Assembly: GCF_000519205.1 (NCBI RefSeq)
Contig: NZ_JAFB01000024.1
Span: forward strand, 94,658 to 158,657
DNA from: Amycolatopsis taiwanensis DSM 45107
GTDB taxonomy: Bacteria > Actinomycetota > Actinomycetes > Mycobacteriales > Pseudonocardiaceae
DNA length: 64,000 nucleotides
Direction: 5' to 3'
Below the pieces are notes generated by a model. The model did not search any database, was not told the DNA's origin, and worked only from the letters and a program-made list of their open reading frames with translations. Positions 9,339 to 18,628 of the stretch are shown here, piece by piece. Positions within the stretch are counted from its first letter, which is position 1; the number at the start of each line of letters is the position of its first letter. The translations under genes and the position numbers were made by a program.

Positions 9339-9476
9339 CATCCGGGCGCCACCTTGGCCGGAGGGCCGACCTCAAGCCCCAGTTGATCAACGATGTCCGG
9401 CACTGGTCCACGCCCGCCGGACAGTGCTAGGCTCTCCCGCGTTGTCCTCTTCGAGAAATGATTGGAGGCGGTAACT

Positions 9477-9533
9477 GTGAATATTTGTCATGTCACACGT
9501 TTCCGCGCCATCAGGAGGATGACCGCTGCCTGA
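9477..9533 (+). CDS. 18-residue leader peptide upstream of the MFS gene
   Basis: GTG 9477 follows a good ribosome site (GGAGG in 9464-9470) and the frame closes with TGA at 9531-9533. The peptide is MNICHVTRFRAIRRMTAA. It ends 39 bp before the MFS start. Codons 8-10 (Arg-Phe-Arg) lie inside the first of three complementary RNA segments. Size, ribosome site and overlap with RNA structure fit a regulatory leader peptide rather than a functional protein. No family is recognised. Only expression data could confirm translation. Confidence 0.5.
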   Translation: MNICHVTRFRAIRRMTAA

Positions 9534-9556
9534 GCGGAAACGACGATTCGTTTCCG
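9498..9556 (+). promoter_or_regulatory. Candidate translation-coupled attenuator (three mutually exclusive RNA segments)
   Basis: Segment 1, CGTTTCCGC (9498-9506), lies inside the leader ORF. Segment 2, GCGGAAACG (9534-9542), begins right after the leader stop. Segment 3, CGTTTCCG (9549-9556), ends at the GAGGG that precedes the exporter start. Segment 2 pairs perfectly with either 1 or 3. A ribosome on the leader codons blocks 1:2 and lets 2:3 form, partly hiding the exporter ribosome site; a free leader allows 1:2 and leaves the site open. The complementarity is seen; the direction of control is inference. Confidence 0.55.
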
Positions 9557-9572
9557 AGGGTAGGAATGTATT

Positions 9573-10817
9573 TTGTCTCGCTGGACAAAGGTGGCCGGCA
9601 AGTCGGCGCCCGCGCTTGACCGCTCGTTCTGGAAAGTGTTTTTCGCATCGGCCACGGCAAACTGCGCCGACGGCATCGGCAAAATTTCGCTGCCCCTGTT
9701 CGCCGCGTCCGTGACCAGCAATCCCGTGCTCATTTCCGGGCTCACCGCGTTCGCGTTCCTGCCGTGGTTGCTGTTCGGTCTGCCGGGCGGCGCGCTGGTG
9801 GACCGGCTGGATCGCCGGCGGGCAATGTCGACCGTCAACATCATGCGAACCGTACTGCTCGGCGCCCTCGTCCTGTTCATCGTCGCCGGTGCGGGCAATA
9901 TCCTGATGCTGTACGTCGCCGCGTTCGCGCTGGGCCTCTGCCAGGTGGTTTATGATTCGGCGGCGCGCGCCATTCTGCCCCAGGTCGTCGGCCGTCGGAG
10001 CCTTGACAAGGCCAACAGTTGGCTGACCGTCGAAGAGACCGTGGGGGCCAGCTTCGTCGGCCCGCCCGCAGGCGCGGCCCTCTTCGGCTGGTACCGCGCC
10101 GTCCCGTTCATCTGCGGTGCGATCGGCTTCGCGCTTGCGGCGCTCCTCGTGCTCGCCGTCCCTGGCCGGTTCCGGGCTGAGCGCACCGAGCCCACTACCT
10201 TGCGCGCGGACATCCGCGAGGGGGTGCGCTGGCTGTGGCGGCACCCCGTGCTGCGGGGATTGACCATCCTCAGTGGACTGATCGCCGGGTTCTTGTCCAT
10301 GGCTACGTCGCTCACTATCCTGTACGCCCTGAACACGTTGCACGTCAGCCCGTCGCTGTACGGCGTCCTGTTCATTGCCATGGGGGCCGGGGGTCTCGTC
10401 GGGTCCGCCGTAGTCGGGCCGCTGACCTCCCGCTTCGGCCGACCGCGGATGATCACCATCGCCGCGACGATCGCTCCGGTGATGTGCGTTCTGCTCGGGA
10501 CGGTGACGAACCTGTGGGCGGCCGGCGGGTGGTTTTTCGGCATCGCCGTCGGCGTGACGATGTGGAATGTGCTGTCGATGTCGCTGCGGCAGGCGATGAT
10601 TCCCGCCGAGTTGCTCGGCCGGGTGCTTGGTGCCCACCGCGTCGCGCTGTGGGGTGGCATCCCGTTGGGTGCCCTGATCGGTGGTGCCCTGGCTGACCGC
10701 ACCAGCGTGCCTGCCGCGTTCTTCGTGTCCGGTCTCGCCCAACTCGTTGTCGTCGTCATGATCTACCGGCTCATCAGTCGACACCGGCAGCTGATCGTGG
10801 ATTCCTTCGAGTCCTGA
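9573..10817 (+). CDS. MFS exporter (EntS/drug-efflux type)
   Basis: 414 residues with about 12 hydrophobic helices. GLPGGALVDRLDRRRAM is the MFS loop 2-3 motif and GPLTSRFGRPRM resembles its counterpart in the second half. The N-terminal FWKVFFASATANCADGIGKI and the overall pattern match the MFS_3/enterobactin-exporter-like group, whose members export siderophores or macrolide-type drugs. Start taken as TTG 9573 with GAGGG/TAGG upstream; no ATG or GTG in frame fits better. Its 5' region holds a leader ORF and alternative hairpins, a layout typical of inducible antibiotic efflux. The substrate is unknown. Confidence 0.85.
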   Translation: MSRWTKVAGKSAPALDRSFWKVFFASATANCADGIGKISLPLFAASVTSNPVLISGLTAFAFLPWLLFGLPGGALVDRLDRRRAMSTVNIMRTVLLGALVLFIVAGAGNILMLYVAAFALGLCQVVYDSAARAILPQVVGRRSLDKANSWLTVEETVGASFVGPPAGAALFGWYRAVPFICGAIGFALAALLVLAVPGRFRAERTEPTTLRADIREGVRWLWRHPVLRGLTILSGLIAGFLSMATSLTILYALNTLHVSPSLYGVLFIAMGAGGLVGSAVVGPLTSRFGRPRMITIAATIAPVMCVLLGTVTNLWAAGGWFFGIAVGVTMWNVLSMSLRQAMIPAELLGRVLGAHRVALWGGIPLGALIGGALADRTSVPAAFFVSGLAQLVVVVMIYRLISRHRQLIVDSFES

Positions 10818-10980
10818 CCAGACGCGCGGACACAAGGACCAGCACATCGAAGAAAGGTCTGGTGCAGCTGTAGTTCCACCAAAACGGAAACATGCTCGAC
10901 CCCGTTGGAGGGGGACTACGCGTAGCGTGGCTTTTCAGCTGGATACCGGTTCCAGCGATGCAGCCGAAGGAGGATCATCG

Positions 10981-11139
10981 GTGAAAACCAGCCGCAAGGT
11001 GACCAGGGGTCTCGCCTCAGCCGTCATGTTGATCACGCTCGCCCTGGCCGGGACTCCAGTGGCATCGGCCGCGACCGCACCATCGGTCTCCGGCTCTTCG
11101 TCGCACAGCGCGGCGACACCTCTCGGCCTCTGCTGCTGA
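10981..11139 (+). CDS. Small secreted peptide ending in Cys-Cys
   Basis: 52 residues from GTG 10981, with GAAGGAGGA just upstream. Residues 1-31 form a clear Sec signal peptide (KTSRKVTR, then a hydrophobic core, cleavage at ASA-AT). The mature part is only about 22 residues, Ser/Thr/Ala rich, ending ATPLGLCC. There is no modifying enzyme next to it. It lies between the MFS exporter and a strong hairpin terminator, so it may share the exporter transcript or have its own promoter in the 160-bp gap. The function is unknown; a signalling peptide, a disulfide-linked peptide or a ripening-type precursor are all guesses. Confidence 0.65.
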   Translation: MKTSRKVTRGLASAVMLITLALAGTPVASAATAPSVSGSSSHSAATPLGLCC

Positions 11140-11165
11140 AGCGTCGTCCCCGTCTTAGCGAACCA

Positions 11166-11202
11166 CTGTTTCAGGGCAGGACTACAGCCTGCCCTGAAAC
11201 AG
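11166..11202 (+). terminator. Perfect 15-bp stem-loop terminator
   Basis: CTGTTTCAGGGCAGG (11166-11180) and its exact complement (11188-11202) enclose a seven-base loop, 27 bp after the stop of the small secreted peptide. There is no T-tract, as is common for actinobacterial terminators. Confidence 0.8.
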
Positions 11203-11384
11203 CAGCGGGAAAAGTTCGGTCGCTGGTACCGTCTGTGGCCTTTCAGCCGAATGATTTAACCATGTCGCCCTGCTTGGGCTGGTGTGCCAGCCGTCGTTTG
11301 TGATCTCTCGGGAATACGCGGCCGGCGCCCCGATGCCCTCGGCCGGCTGAGTCGGCTGTCCGGAATGTGCGTATCGTCGGGGCC

Positions 11385-13790
11385 ATGACCGGGGATGAAC
11401 GACTGCTCGCCGTGACCGTCGAGAGGGGACTGAGCGCGGCCGAGGTCGCCGAGCGCGTGGCCGAGGGCCGCACCAACGACGTGCCGGCGCGGGCGAGCCG
11501 CAGCGCGTGGGAGATCGTGCGGTCGAACGTGTTCACCCGGATCAACGCGATCTTCGCGGTGCTGGCGGTGATCGTGTTCTCCACCGGCTACCTGCTGGAC
11601 GGGTTGTTCGCGGTGCTGATCGTGGCCAACAGCATCGTCGGGATCGTGCAGGAGCTGCGGGCGAAGCGGACGCTGGATCGGTTGGCGATCGTCGGACAGG
11701 CGCGGCCCCGGGTGCGCCGCGACGGCCGGGCCGCGGAGCTGGCGCCGAACGAGATCGTGGCCGACGACGTGATCGAGATGGGCCCGGGAGATCAGATCGT
11801 CGTCGACGGGCAGGTGCTGGCGGCGGGGGCGCTGGAGGTGGACGAGTCGCTGCTGACCGGCGAGTCCGATCCGGTCATGAAGGTGCCCGGGGATCCGGTC
11901 ATGTCGGGCAGTTTCGTGGTCGCCGGTTCCGGGGCCTACCGGGCCACCAAGGTGGGCCGGGAGGCGTACGCGGCGCGGCTGGCGGAAGAGGCCAGCAGGT
12001 TCACCCTGGTCGACTCCGAGCTGCGTAACGGGATCAACACGATCCTTAAGGTGATCACCTACCTGCTGGTCCCAGCCGGGGTGCTGTCGATTGTCAACCA
12101 GTTCTCCGGCCACCAGGCCCTGCCCGACGCGTTGCGCGGCATGGTCGCCGCGCTGGTACCGATGGTGCCCGAAGGGCTGATCCTGATGACCTCGATCGCG
12201 TTCGCGGTCGGCGTGATCCGGCTCGGTCGACGGCAGTGCCTGGTCAACGAACTGCCCGCGATCGAGGGCCTGGCCAGGGTCGATGTGGTCTGTGCGGACA
12301 AGACCGGCACCCTGACCGAGAACGCCCTGCGGCTGGCCGCCCTCCACCCGCTGGGCAACGGCGACACCGCACCGGGCGTCGCGCTGGCCGCGCTCGCCGC
12401 CTGTGATCCGCGCCCGAACGCCAGCCTGCAGGCGATCGCCGCCGCGTACCCGGAGGACTCGGGCTGGCGGGCGGAGGCCGTGGTGCCGTTCTCGTCGGCC
12501 CGGAAGTGGAGCGGCGCTCGCTTCGCCGGGCAGGGCAACTGGGTGCTCGGCGCTCCCGATGTCCTTCTTCCCGATGGTGTCGTGGAGCGGGCCGAGGCAG
12601 AGCGGCTCGCCGCGGGCGGGTTGCGGGTGTTGCTGCTGGGCCGCGCCGGTCAGCCACTCGACGCGCCGGACGCGCCGGGTGCTCCGGGCGCGGTGACCCC
12701 GGTGGCGCTGGTGGTGCTGGAGCAGAAGGTCCGCGACGACGCGCAAGCCACCCTGGGGTACTTCGCCAGCCAGCAGGTGGCGGTGAAGGTGATTTCCGGC
12801 GACAACGCCGTCTCGGTCGGTGTGGTCGCGAGCTCCCTGGAACTGCCCGGTGCCGGCACCCCGGTGGATGCCCGCACCCTGCCCGAGGACGGCGAGCACC
12901 TCGCCGCTGCCGTGGACAAGGGCGCGGTGTTCGGGCGGGTCACCCCCGCGCAGAAGCGGTCGATGGTCACCGCACTGCAGTCGCGCGGTCACACCGTGGC
13001 GATGACCGGGGACGGGGTCAACGACGTGCTCGCGCTCAAGGACGCCGACATCGGCGTGGCCATGGGCTCGGGCAGCCCCGCCGCCCGCTCGGTGGCCCAG
13101 ATCGTGTTGCTGGACAACGCCTTTTCCACCCTGCCGCACGTCGTGGCCGAGGGCCGGCGGGTGATCGGCAACATCGAACGGGTCGCCACCCTGTTCCTCA
13201 CCAAGACCGTGTACTCCGTGCTGCTGGCCCTGGTGGTCGGCGTTACCGGCCTGATCGGCTTCGACTCGCTGCCCTACCCGTTCCTGCCCCGGCACGTCAC
13301 CATCACCGGCTGGTTCACCATCGGCCTGCCCGCCTTCATCCTCTCCCTGGCGCCCAACACCGACCGTGCCCGCCCCGGCTTCGTCGGCCGCGTCCTGCGG
13401 CTGGCCGCGCCCTCCGGCGTGGTGATCGCCGCCGCCTGCTTCACCTCGTACCTGCTGGTCCATCCCGGCCCTGGCGACCCGGTCGGTCAGGAGCAGGCCA
13501 GCACCTCCGCGCTGATCACCCTGATCACGGTGGCCCTGTGGGTGCTGGGGATCGTCGCCCGCCCCGACAGCTGGTGGAAGGTCGGCCTGGTCGCCGGCAT
13601 GACCGCTCTCTCGGCCCTGATGTTCGTCCTGCCGGTCACCCGCGAACTGTTCCTGCTCGATCCCACCAACACCGGCGACACGCTCAGCGCCCTCGCCTGC
13701 GCCGCCGCCGGCATCGTGCTGATCGAGATCAGCCGGTGGATCAGCCGCCTCCGCCGACGCGCTGTGTCCCCGGCTGGGGCGGTTGATTAA
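11385..13790 (+). CDS. ctpE: P-type cation ATPase, CtpE-like
   Basis: 801 residues from ATG 11385; a GTG at 11367 would add six. P-type hallmarks in order are actuator motif LLTGESDPV, the M4 motif VPMVPEGL, the phosphorylation motif DKTGTLTEN and the hinge [16 protein letters not shown]-terminal motifs ([24 protein letters not shown]) and [20 protein letters not shown] closely follow mycobacterial CtpE, reported as a calcium importer. A final six-helix region covers roughly residues 610-800. It is monocistronic, convergent with tenA (27-bp gap). The ion specificity is by family resemblance only. Confidence 0.88.
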   Translation: MTGDERLLAVTVERGLSAAEVAERVAEGRTNDVPARASRSAWEIVRSNVFTRINAIFAVLAVIVFSTGYLLDGLFAVLIVANSIVGIVQELRAKRTLDRLAIVGQARPRVRRDGRAAELAPNEIVADDVIEMGPGDQIVVDGQVLAAGALEVDESLLTGESDPVMKVPGDPVMSGSFVVAGSGAYRATKVGREAYAARLAEEASRFTLVDSELRNGINTILKVITYLLVPAGVLSIVNQFSGHQALPDALRGMVAALVPMVPEGLILMTSIAFAVGVIRLGRRQCLVNELPAIEGLARVDVVCADKTGTLTENALRLAALHPLGNGDTAPGVALAALAACDPRPNASLQAIAAAYPEDSGWRAEAVVPFSSARKWSGARFAGQGNWVLGAPDVLLPDGVVERAEAERLAAGGLRVLLLGRAGQPLDAPDAPGAPGAVTPVALVVLEQKVRDDAQATLGYFASQQVAVKVISGDNAVSVGVVASSLELPGAGTPVDARTLPEDGEHLAAAVDKGAVFGRVTPAQKRSMVTALQSRGHTVAMTGDGVNDVLALKDADIGVAMGSGSPAARSVAQIVLLDNAFSTLPHVVAEGRRVIGNIERVATLFLTKTVYSVLLALVVGVTGLIGFDSLPYPFLPRHVTITGWFTIGLPAFILSLAPNTDRARPGFVGRVLRLAAPSGVVIAAACFTSYLLVHPGPGDPVGQEQASTSALITLITVALWVLGIVARPDSWWKVGLVAGMTALSALMFVLPVTRELFLLDPTNTGDTLSALACAAAGIVLIEISRWISRLRRRAVSPAGAVD

Positions 13791-13817
13791 TAGCCGTCTG
13801 TTTGTTCGATATCGCTT

Positions 13818-14474
13818 TCACGAGCGGCTCCACGCCGTCTCCCAGAAAGCGAGTTCGTAGCGGCTGCTGGTCAGGAAGGTCTCACGCAGCCGTTGCTCGG
13901 TGGCCGCCGGCAGTCCTGCCCCGAGTCGGTCGGTCAGTTCGCGTAACCAGTCGACGAGTGCGGTGAAGTCGGAGGAGGAGTACATCTCGATCCAGCGCGC
14001 GTAGCCCACGTGATCGGGCGAGCCACGCTCGGCGAGCGCGAGACCGATTTCGTTGAAGCCCCACATGCAGGGCAGCAGCGCGGAAAGCAGTTCGACGAAA
14101 TCGCCAATGGCGGCGGTGCGGAGGAGGAAGTCGGTGTAGCCGCGGGTGGTGGGCGCCGGCCGTTCTCGTTCCAGGTCCGGCAGGGCGATGCCGAGGTCGG
14201 CCGAGTAGGACCGGTGTAGCGCCATCTCCTCGTGCAGCGTGGTGTGCAGGAGGCCCGCGAACCGTGTCATCGTGTCGAGGTCGGGGGCCTTGGCGCTGGC
14301 CAGTGCGAGCAGGCGCGCGTACTCGATCAGGAACAGGTAGTCCTGCCGGAGCCAGAATCGGAACCGGGCACCATCGAGCGTGCCCTCGCCGATCCCGCGC
14401 ACGAATGGGTGGTCGTGTTGCGCATGCCAGATCTCTTCCGCGGCGGCGCGTAGCCGTTCGCTCAATCCAGTCAT
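13818..14474 (-). CDS. tenA: TenA-type aminopyrimidine aminohydrolase (thiaminase II)
   Basis: 218 residues from ATG 14474 (MTGLSERL). A longer reading adds 37 residues without family similarity. The helical TenA/PQQC fold is indicated by HPFVRGIGEGTLDGARFRFW, WLRQDYLFLIEYARL with the substrate-binding Asp, LLPCMWGFNEIG with the catalytic Cys, and the C-terminal YELAFWETAW with the Glu. TenA salvages pyrimidine from degraded thiamin. I looked for a TPP riboswitch in the 180-bp leader and found none of its conserved boxes. It is followed by no thiamin gene in this window. Confidence 0.88.
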   Translation of the reverse strand: MTGLSERLRAAAEEIWHAQHDHPFVRGIGEGTLDGARFRFWLRQDYLFLIEYARLLALASAKAPDLDTMTRFAGLLHTTLHEEMALHRSYSADLGIALPDLERERPAPTTRGYTDFLLRTAAIGDFVELLSALLPCMWGFNEIGLALAERGSPDHVGYARWIEMYSSSDFTALVDWLRELTDRLGAGLPAATEQRLRETFLTSSRYELAFWETAWSRS

Positions 14475-14656
14475 TTCAGCTGCAACCCCTCTGCGTCCCG
14501 GAATGCCTGTCGCGACCGGTTCTCGCGTTCCTACCCTCCGTGATACCCAGCGCAGCGGCGGCTGAACTCCGGGAGAGAACAGCATCGGGGTGAATCCCGT
14601 GACAGACTCCGGGATGGGAATCCGTCGACCGGATTCCGTTGGAGGAGGCGATTGTC

Positions 14657-14899
14657 ATGGACCGCCGTGACGACGTCGGCGGCCAGAGTACGGCCATCGC
14701 GGACTCGCCGTGGCAGCAGTGGCCGGACGCATTGCGCGCGCAAGGGCAGCAGGTGCTCGCCCAATTGCGCGCCGGACGTCCAGGCGTGGCCGTAGAACTG
14801 ATCGACGAACTCATGGCCGATCTCGCCGCCCGCCGCGAGACCCTCGCCGACAGCGCCAACCGGGTTTTCGAGCCGTCAACCGACGATCGGAACCCGTGA
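14657..14899 (+). CDS. Small hypothetical protein
   Basis: 80 residues from ATG 14657, with an excellent GGAGGAGG ribosome site nine bases upstream; a TTG at 14639 is less likely. The protein is acidic and helix-prone, with WQQWPDALRAQGQQVLAQL and AVELIDELMADLAARRETLA suggesting two amphipathic helices. It has no signal peptide, membrane segment or recognised domain. It is divergent from tenA. A short hairpin (GGAATCCG, 14617-14624, with CGGATTCC, 14630-14637) lies in its leader. Confidence 0.6.
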   Translation: MDRRDDVGGQSTAIADSPWQQWPDALRAQGQQVLAQLRAGRPGVAVELIDELMADLAARRETLADSANRVFEPSTDDRNP

Positions 14900-15044
14900 C
14901 CGCGTGACAGGTCTCGGGTGGCGAAATCGTGAGGGAACCGAGAACCGGCCGATCGACAGACCGACCCGGGCAAAGATCCGATGTATGGTACGTGGGTTAG
15001 GTGGAGGCTGGAGCCGGCCGTGGTGCGACGAGGGGTGTGAGCCG

Positions 15045-15734
15045 ATGTCTGTGACCGATGATGCCATCGAGGCGATCAAGCAGATGATCGTGGACGGGGA
15101 ACTGCGGCCGGGTGACCGCCTGCCACGCGAGGTCGAACTGGCCGCGAGGCTCGGCCTGTCACGCAACTCGTTGCGGGAGGCCGTCCGCGCGCTGGCACTT
15201 GTCCGGGTGCTGGATGTCAGGCAGGGTGACGGGACATACGTGACGAGCCTGGAGCCGTCCCTGCTGCTGGACGCGATGGGATTCATGGTGGATTTCCATC
15301 GTGATGACAGCGTGCTGCAGGTTTTCGAAGTCCGCCGCATCATCGAGCCGGCGGCGACCGCGCTGGCCGCGACCGCGATGCCCGATGAGGACATCGAAGG
15401 GCTCGCGGTCCTGCTCGACTCGATCGGGGACGATCCGTCGGTCGAGGAGTTGGTGGACAACGACCTCGAGTTCCACCGGCGTATCGCCGTGGGTTCGGGT
15501 AATGCCGTGTTGTCGTCGCTGGTGGAAAGCTTCTCCGGCCGGACCCAGCGCGCGCGGACCTGGCGGGGCATCACCGAGGAGGGCGTGCCGGAACGGACGC
15601 TGGCCGAGCACCGCGCGATCCAGCAGGCCCTCGCGGCGCGCGAGGCCGAGGTCGCGCGTGCGTGGGCTACAGTGCACATCGCCGGCGTCGAGCAGTGGCT
15701 CCGCCGGGCACTCGTGGATCAGCCCCCGGCCTAG
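15045..15734 (+). CDS. GntR family regulator, FadR/FCD subfamily
   Basis: 229 residues from ATG 15045, with AGGGG upstream. The N-terminus is a GntR winged helix (GELRPGDRLPREVELAARLGL, SRNSLREAVRALALVRVLDV, GDGTYVTSL). The C-terminus is an all-helical FCD domain with the usual Asp/His metal or ligand residues (DNDLEFHRRIA, AEHRAIQQALA). FCD regulators usually sense sugar acids or organic acids and repress the adjacent operon. It precedes the L-fuconate dehydratase and sugar transporter. A perfect palindrome with the same GATGT core lies between their -35 and -10 boxes, and a related sequence (ATCCGATGTAT near 14976) lies in front of its own start. Confidence 0.9.
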   Translation: MSVTDDAIEAIKQMIVDGELRPGDRLPREVELAARLGLSRNSLREAVRALALVRVLDVRQGDGTYVTSLEPSLLLDAMGFMVDFHRDDSVLQVFEVRRIIEPAATALAATAMPDEDIEGLAVLLDSIGDDPSVEELVDNDLEFHRRIAVGSGNAVLSSLVESFSGRTQRARTWRGITEEGVPERTLAEHRAIQQALAAREAEVARAWATVHIAGVEQWLRRALVDQPPA

Positions 15735-15743
15735 CCCAAAGTC

Positions 15744-15773
15744 TTGACGATGCAGACATCGGATGTCTATGTT
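15744..15773 (+). promoter_or_regulatory. Promoter with palindromic operator in the spacer (sugar-acid operon)
   Basis: TTGACG (15744-15749) and TATGTT (15768-15773) are spaced 18 bp. AGACATC-G-GATGTCT, a perfect 7+1+7 palindrome, occupies 15754-15768, between and touching the boxes. This is where a dimeric GntR repressor would block polymerase. The promoter also rules out the in-frame ATG codons at 15763 and 15769 as starts of the dehydratase. Confidence 0.75.
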
Positions 15774-15810
15774 CTCCGTGAACATGGCCTGGACCGTACA
15801 GGGAGTGGGT

Positions 15811-17091
15811 TTGGCTAGCATCGTCGCTCTGGAGACGCACGACGTCCGCTTTCCGACCTCGCAAACCTTGGACGGGTCCGATGCCATGAACCCGGATCCG
15901 GACTACTCGGCGGCCTACGTGCGGGTGCTCACGGACGCCGGGGACGGGCTGGAAGGCCACGGGTTCGTGTTCACGATCGGTCGTGGCAACGATGTGCAGG
16001 TCGCCGCGCTCGATGCGCTCCAGGGGCACATCGTCGGCCGGGACGTCGAGAAAACCCTGGCGGACCTCGGCGGGCTGTGGCGGGATCTCGTGCATGACTC
16101 GCAGCTCCGGTGGCTGGGGCCGGAGAAGGGGATCATGCACATGGCGATCGGTGCCGTGGTCACGGCACTGTGGGACCTGCGAGCCAAACGCGAAGGCCGG
16201 CCGCTGTGGCAGGTGCTCGCCTCGCTGAGCCCGGAAGAGATCGTCGACCTGGTCGATTTCCGCTATCTGACCGACGCGCTCACCCGCGAAGAGGCCCTGG
16301 AAATCCTGCGCAGGGCCCAGGCCGGCCGCGCCGAGCGGGAGGCGCTTCTGCTGCGCGAAGGCTACCCCGCCTACACGACCACCCCCGGCTGGCTCGGCTA
16401 TGACGACGAGAAGCTGGCGCGGTTGTGCCGGGAAGCGGTCGCCGACGGGTTCGGACAGATCAAACTCAAGGTGGGGGCGAACCTCGACGACGACCGACGC
16501 CGCCTGGCCATCGCGCGGAAGGTCTGTGGTCCCGACGTCCGCATCGCGGTCGACGCCAACCAGCGCTGGGACGTCGCCGACGCCATCCGGTGGATGGACG
16601 CGCTGCGCTCGTTCGACATCGCATGGATCGAGGAACCGACGAGCCCGGACGACGTGCTGGGCCACGCCGCCATCGCGAAGGCCGTCGCGCCGATTCCGGT
16701 GGCCACCGGGGAACACGTGGCTAACCGGGTGCTGTTCAAGCAGTTCCTGCAGGCCGATGCGTTGTCGGTGCTCCAACTCGATGCCACCCGGGTGGCCGGC
16801 ATCAACGAGAACATCGCGATCCTGTTGCTGGCGGCCAAGTTCGGCGTTCCGGTGTGCCCGCACGCGGGTGGTGTCGGGCTGTGCGAGGCGGTGCAGCACC
16901 TGGCGATGTTCGACTATGTGGCGGTTTCCGGCACGATCTCCGGCCGCGTGATCGAATTCGTCGACCATCTGCACGAGCACTTCGTCACCCCGGTGGATGT
17001 CCACGATGGACGGTACTTCCCGCCGAAGTCGCCGGGCGCGGGCACAGAGATGCTCCGAACCTCCATTGTGGAGTATGCGCATGACACGTGA
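15811..17091 (+). CDS. L-fuconate dehydratase (enolase superfamily)
   Basis: 426 residues from TTG 15811, giving [16 protein letters not shown], the conserved family N-terminus, with AGGGAG just upstream. Earlier starts overlap the promoter. [18 protein letters not shown] and [14 protein letters not shown] are signatures of L-fuconate dehydratase (ENOSF1-like). The barrel carries KLKVG with a catalytic Lys, [14 protein letters not shown] and ATGEHVAN metal ligands, and [11 protein letters not shown] with the catalytic His. It dehydrates L-fuconate to 2-keto-3-deoxy-L-fuconate. It is co-directional with a complete sugar ABC transporter whose ATPase begins eight bases after its stop. Related 6-deoxy or pentonic acids are alternatives. 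Confidence 0.88.
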   Translation: MASIVALETHDVRFPTSQTLDGSDAMNPDPDYSAAYVRVLTDAGDGLEGHGFVFTIGRGNDVQVAALDALQGHIVGRDVEKTLADLGGLWRDLVHDSQLRWLGPEKGIMHMAIGAVVTALWDLRAKREGRPLWQVLASLSPEEIVDLVDFRYLTDALTREEALEILRRAQAGRAEREALLLREGYPAYTTTPGWLGYDDEKLARLCREAVADGFGQIKLKVGANLDDDRRRLAIARKVCGPDVRIAVDANQRWDVADAIRWMDALRSFDIAWIEEPTSPDDVLGHAAIAKAVAPIPVATGEHVANRVLFKQFLQADALSVLQLDATRVAGINENIAILLLAAKFGVPVCPHAGGVGLCEAVQHLAMFDYVAVSGTISGRVIEFVDHLHEHFVTPVDVHDGRYFPPKSPGAGTEMLRTSIVEYAHDT

Positions 17092-17098
17092 GGCCACG

Positions 17099-18628
17099 AT
17101 GACGGAACCGCTGCTCGCTGCCGACGGCGTGGAAAAGTCCTTTCCCGGCGTGCGCGCGCTGCACAACATGCGACTGGAGCTGCGCTCCGGCGAGGTTCTG
17201 GCGCTGGTCGGCGAGAACGGCGCGGGCAAGTCCACGCTGATGAAACTCCTGTCCGGTATCTACACCGCCGACGCCGGGAGTTTCCAGCTCGAGGGCCGGC
17301 CGTACGAGCCGGGCAACCCGCGCCACGCGCTGGAACTCGGCATCAGCATCATCCACCAGGAGTTCAACCTGGTGCCGCACCTGACGGTCGCGCAGAACAT
17401 CTTCATCGGCCGTGAACCGCGCCGCGCCAGGCTGCTCCTCGACGAGCGCAAGCTCAACGCCGACGCCGCCGAACTGCTCGACCGGCTGCACCTGCCGCTC
17501 GACCCGCGGGCGATCGTCGGTGACCTCACCGTCGCCGCACAGCAGATGGTGGAGATCGCCAAGGCGCTGTCGCACGAGCCACGTGTGCTGATCATGGACG
17601 AGCCGACCGCGGCGCTCAACGACGCCGAGGTCGAAACGCTGCACGAGCTGATCCGCCGGTTCGTGCGGCCCGGTACGGGAGCCATCTACATCTCGCACCG
17701 GATGGAGGAGATCAGGCGGATCGCGGACCGGGTGACCGTGATCCGGGACGGCGAGTACATCGACACGCTCGAGGTCGCGTCGGCGAGCACGCCGGACATC
17801 ATCGCGCGCATGGTCGGCCGCGCGATCGACACCGAAGCCCGGCCCGAAGGCGTACGCGGCGACCGCGACGTGGTTCTGAGCGTCCGCGGCCTGACGACGA
17901 AAGCGTTGCTCAAAGACGTGTCGTTCGATCTCCAGCACGGGGAGATCCTCGGGTTCGCCGGGCTCATGGGCGCGGGCCGGACGGAGGTCGCCAGGGCGCT
18001 GGTGGGCGCCGACAAGATCGAGGCCGGCCTGATCAGCCTGCGTGGCAAGGAAGTCCGCATCTCCACTCCCGCGGACGCGGCCAGGCTCGGCATCGGCTAT
18101 CTGTCCGAGGATCGCAAGCGCTTCGGGCTGTTGCTGGAACAGGATGTCAAGGCCAACATCGCGCTCAGCGCGTTGCGGGAGAAGTTCACCAAGGCCGGAT
18201 TCGTCCGCGACGGTTCGCTACGGGCCCAGGCCGAGCGTCACACCAGTAGCCTGAAGATCAAGACGCCCTCGGTGGACCAGACCACGAAGAACCTCTCCGG
18301 CGGCAACCAGCAGAAGGTCGTCATCGCCAAATGGCTGGTCAAGGACTGCGACATCCTCATCTTCGACGAGCCCACGCGTGGCATCGATGTCGGCGCCAAA
18401 GAGGAGATCTACCAGTTGCTCGGCGAACTGGCCGAGCAGGGTAAGTCGATCATCATGATTTCCTCGGAGCTGCCGGAGATCCTGCGGATGTCGCACCGCG
18501 TCGTGGTGATGAGCGAGGGCCGGGTGACTAAAGTGCTCGACGCCGCAGAGGCCACCCAGGAGCGAATCATGCGCTACGCGACCGACGTCGCCGTCGGTGA
18601 CCCGGAACAGAAGGCAGGGCAGCAATGA
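17099..18628 (+). CDS. CUT2 ABC transporter ATPase, two nucleotide-binding domains
   Basis: 509 residues from ATG 17099, with GTGAGG upstream. The N-terminal domain has Walker [10 protein letters not shown] and Walker [13 protein letters not shown]. The C-terminal domain has degenerate Walker [10 protein letters not shown], signature LSGGNQQK and Walker [11 protein letters not shown]. It powers the permease whose ATG overlaps its stop (ATGA at 18625-18628). It is a paralogue of the ATPase at 4858-6375 but clearly diverged, so the two transporters are not a recent duplication. Confidence 0.92.
   Translation: MTEPLLAADGVEKSFPGVRALHNMRLELRSGEVLALVGENGAGKSTLMKLLSGIYTADAGSFQLEGRPYEPGNPRHALELGISIIHQEFNLVPHLTVAQNIFIGREPRRARLLLDERKLNADAAELLDRLHLPLDPRAIVGDLTVAAQQMVEIAKALSHEPRVLIMDEPTAALNDAEVETLHELIRRFVRPGTGAIYISHRMEEIRRIADRVTVIRDGEYIDTLEVASASTPDIIARMVGRAIDTEARPEGVRGDRDVVLSVRGLTTKALLKDVSFDLQHGEILGFAGLMGAGRTEVARALVGADKIEAGLISLRGKEVRISTPADAARLGIGYLSEDRKRFGLLLEQDVKANIALSALREKFTKAGFVRDGSLRAQAERHTSSLKIKTPSVDQTTKNLSGGNQQKVVIAKWLVKDCDILIFDEPTRGIDVGAKEEIYQLLGELAEQGKSIIMISSELPEILRMSHRVVVMSEGRVTKVLDAAEATQERIMRYATDVAVGDPEQKAGQQ

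Noticed and set aside
9387..10847. 486-codon minus-strand frame opposite the MFS gene
   Set aside because: Composition dominated by Arg/Gln/His/Gly with no domain; the plus-strand frame has clear membrane helices and motifs.
10890..10925. ECF-sigma promoter before the small secreted peptide (GGAAAC ... CGTT)
   Set aside because: The spacing is about 11 bp rather than about 16, so the match is probably accidental.
14475..14640. TPP riboswitch before tenA
   Set aside because: Neither strand has the conserved CTGAGA and ACC-GAACCTGAT boxes; only unrelated small hairpins.
14585..14640. Cobalamin-riboswitch-like stretch (GGTGAATCC... with a later CC) on the plus strand
   Set aside because: Only a short match; the other conserved boxes and the long-range arms are missing, and the next gene is not a cobalamin gene.
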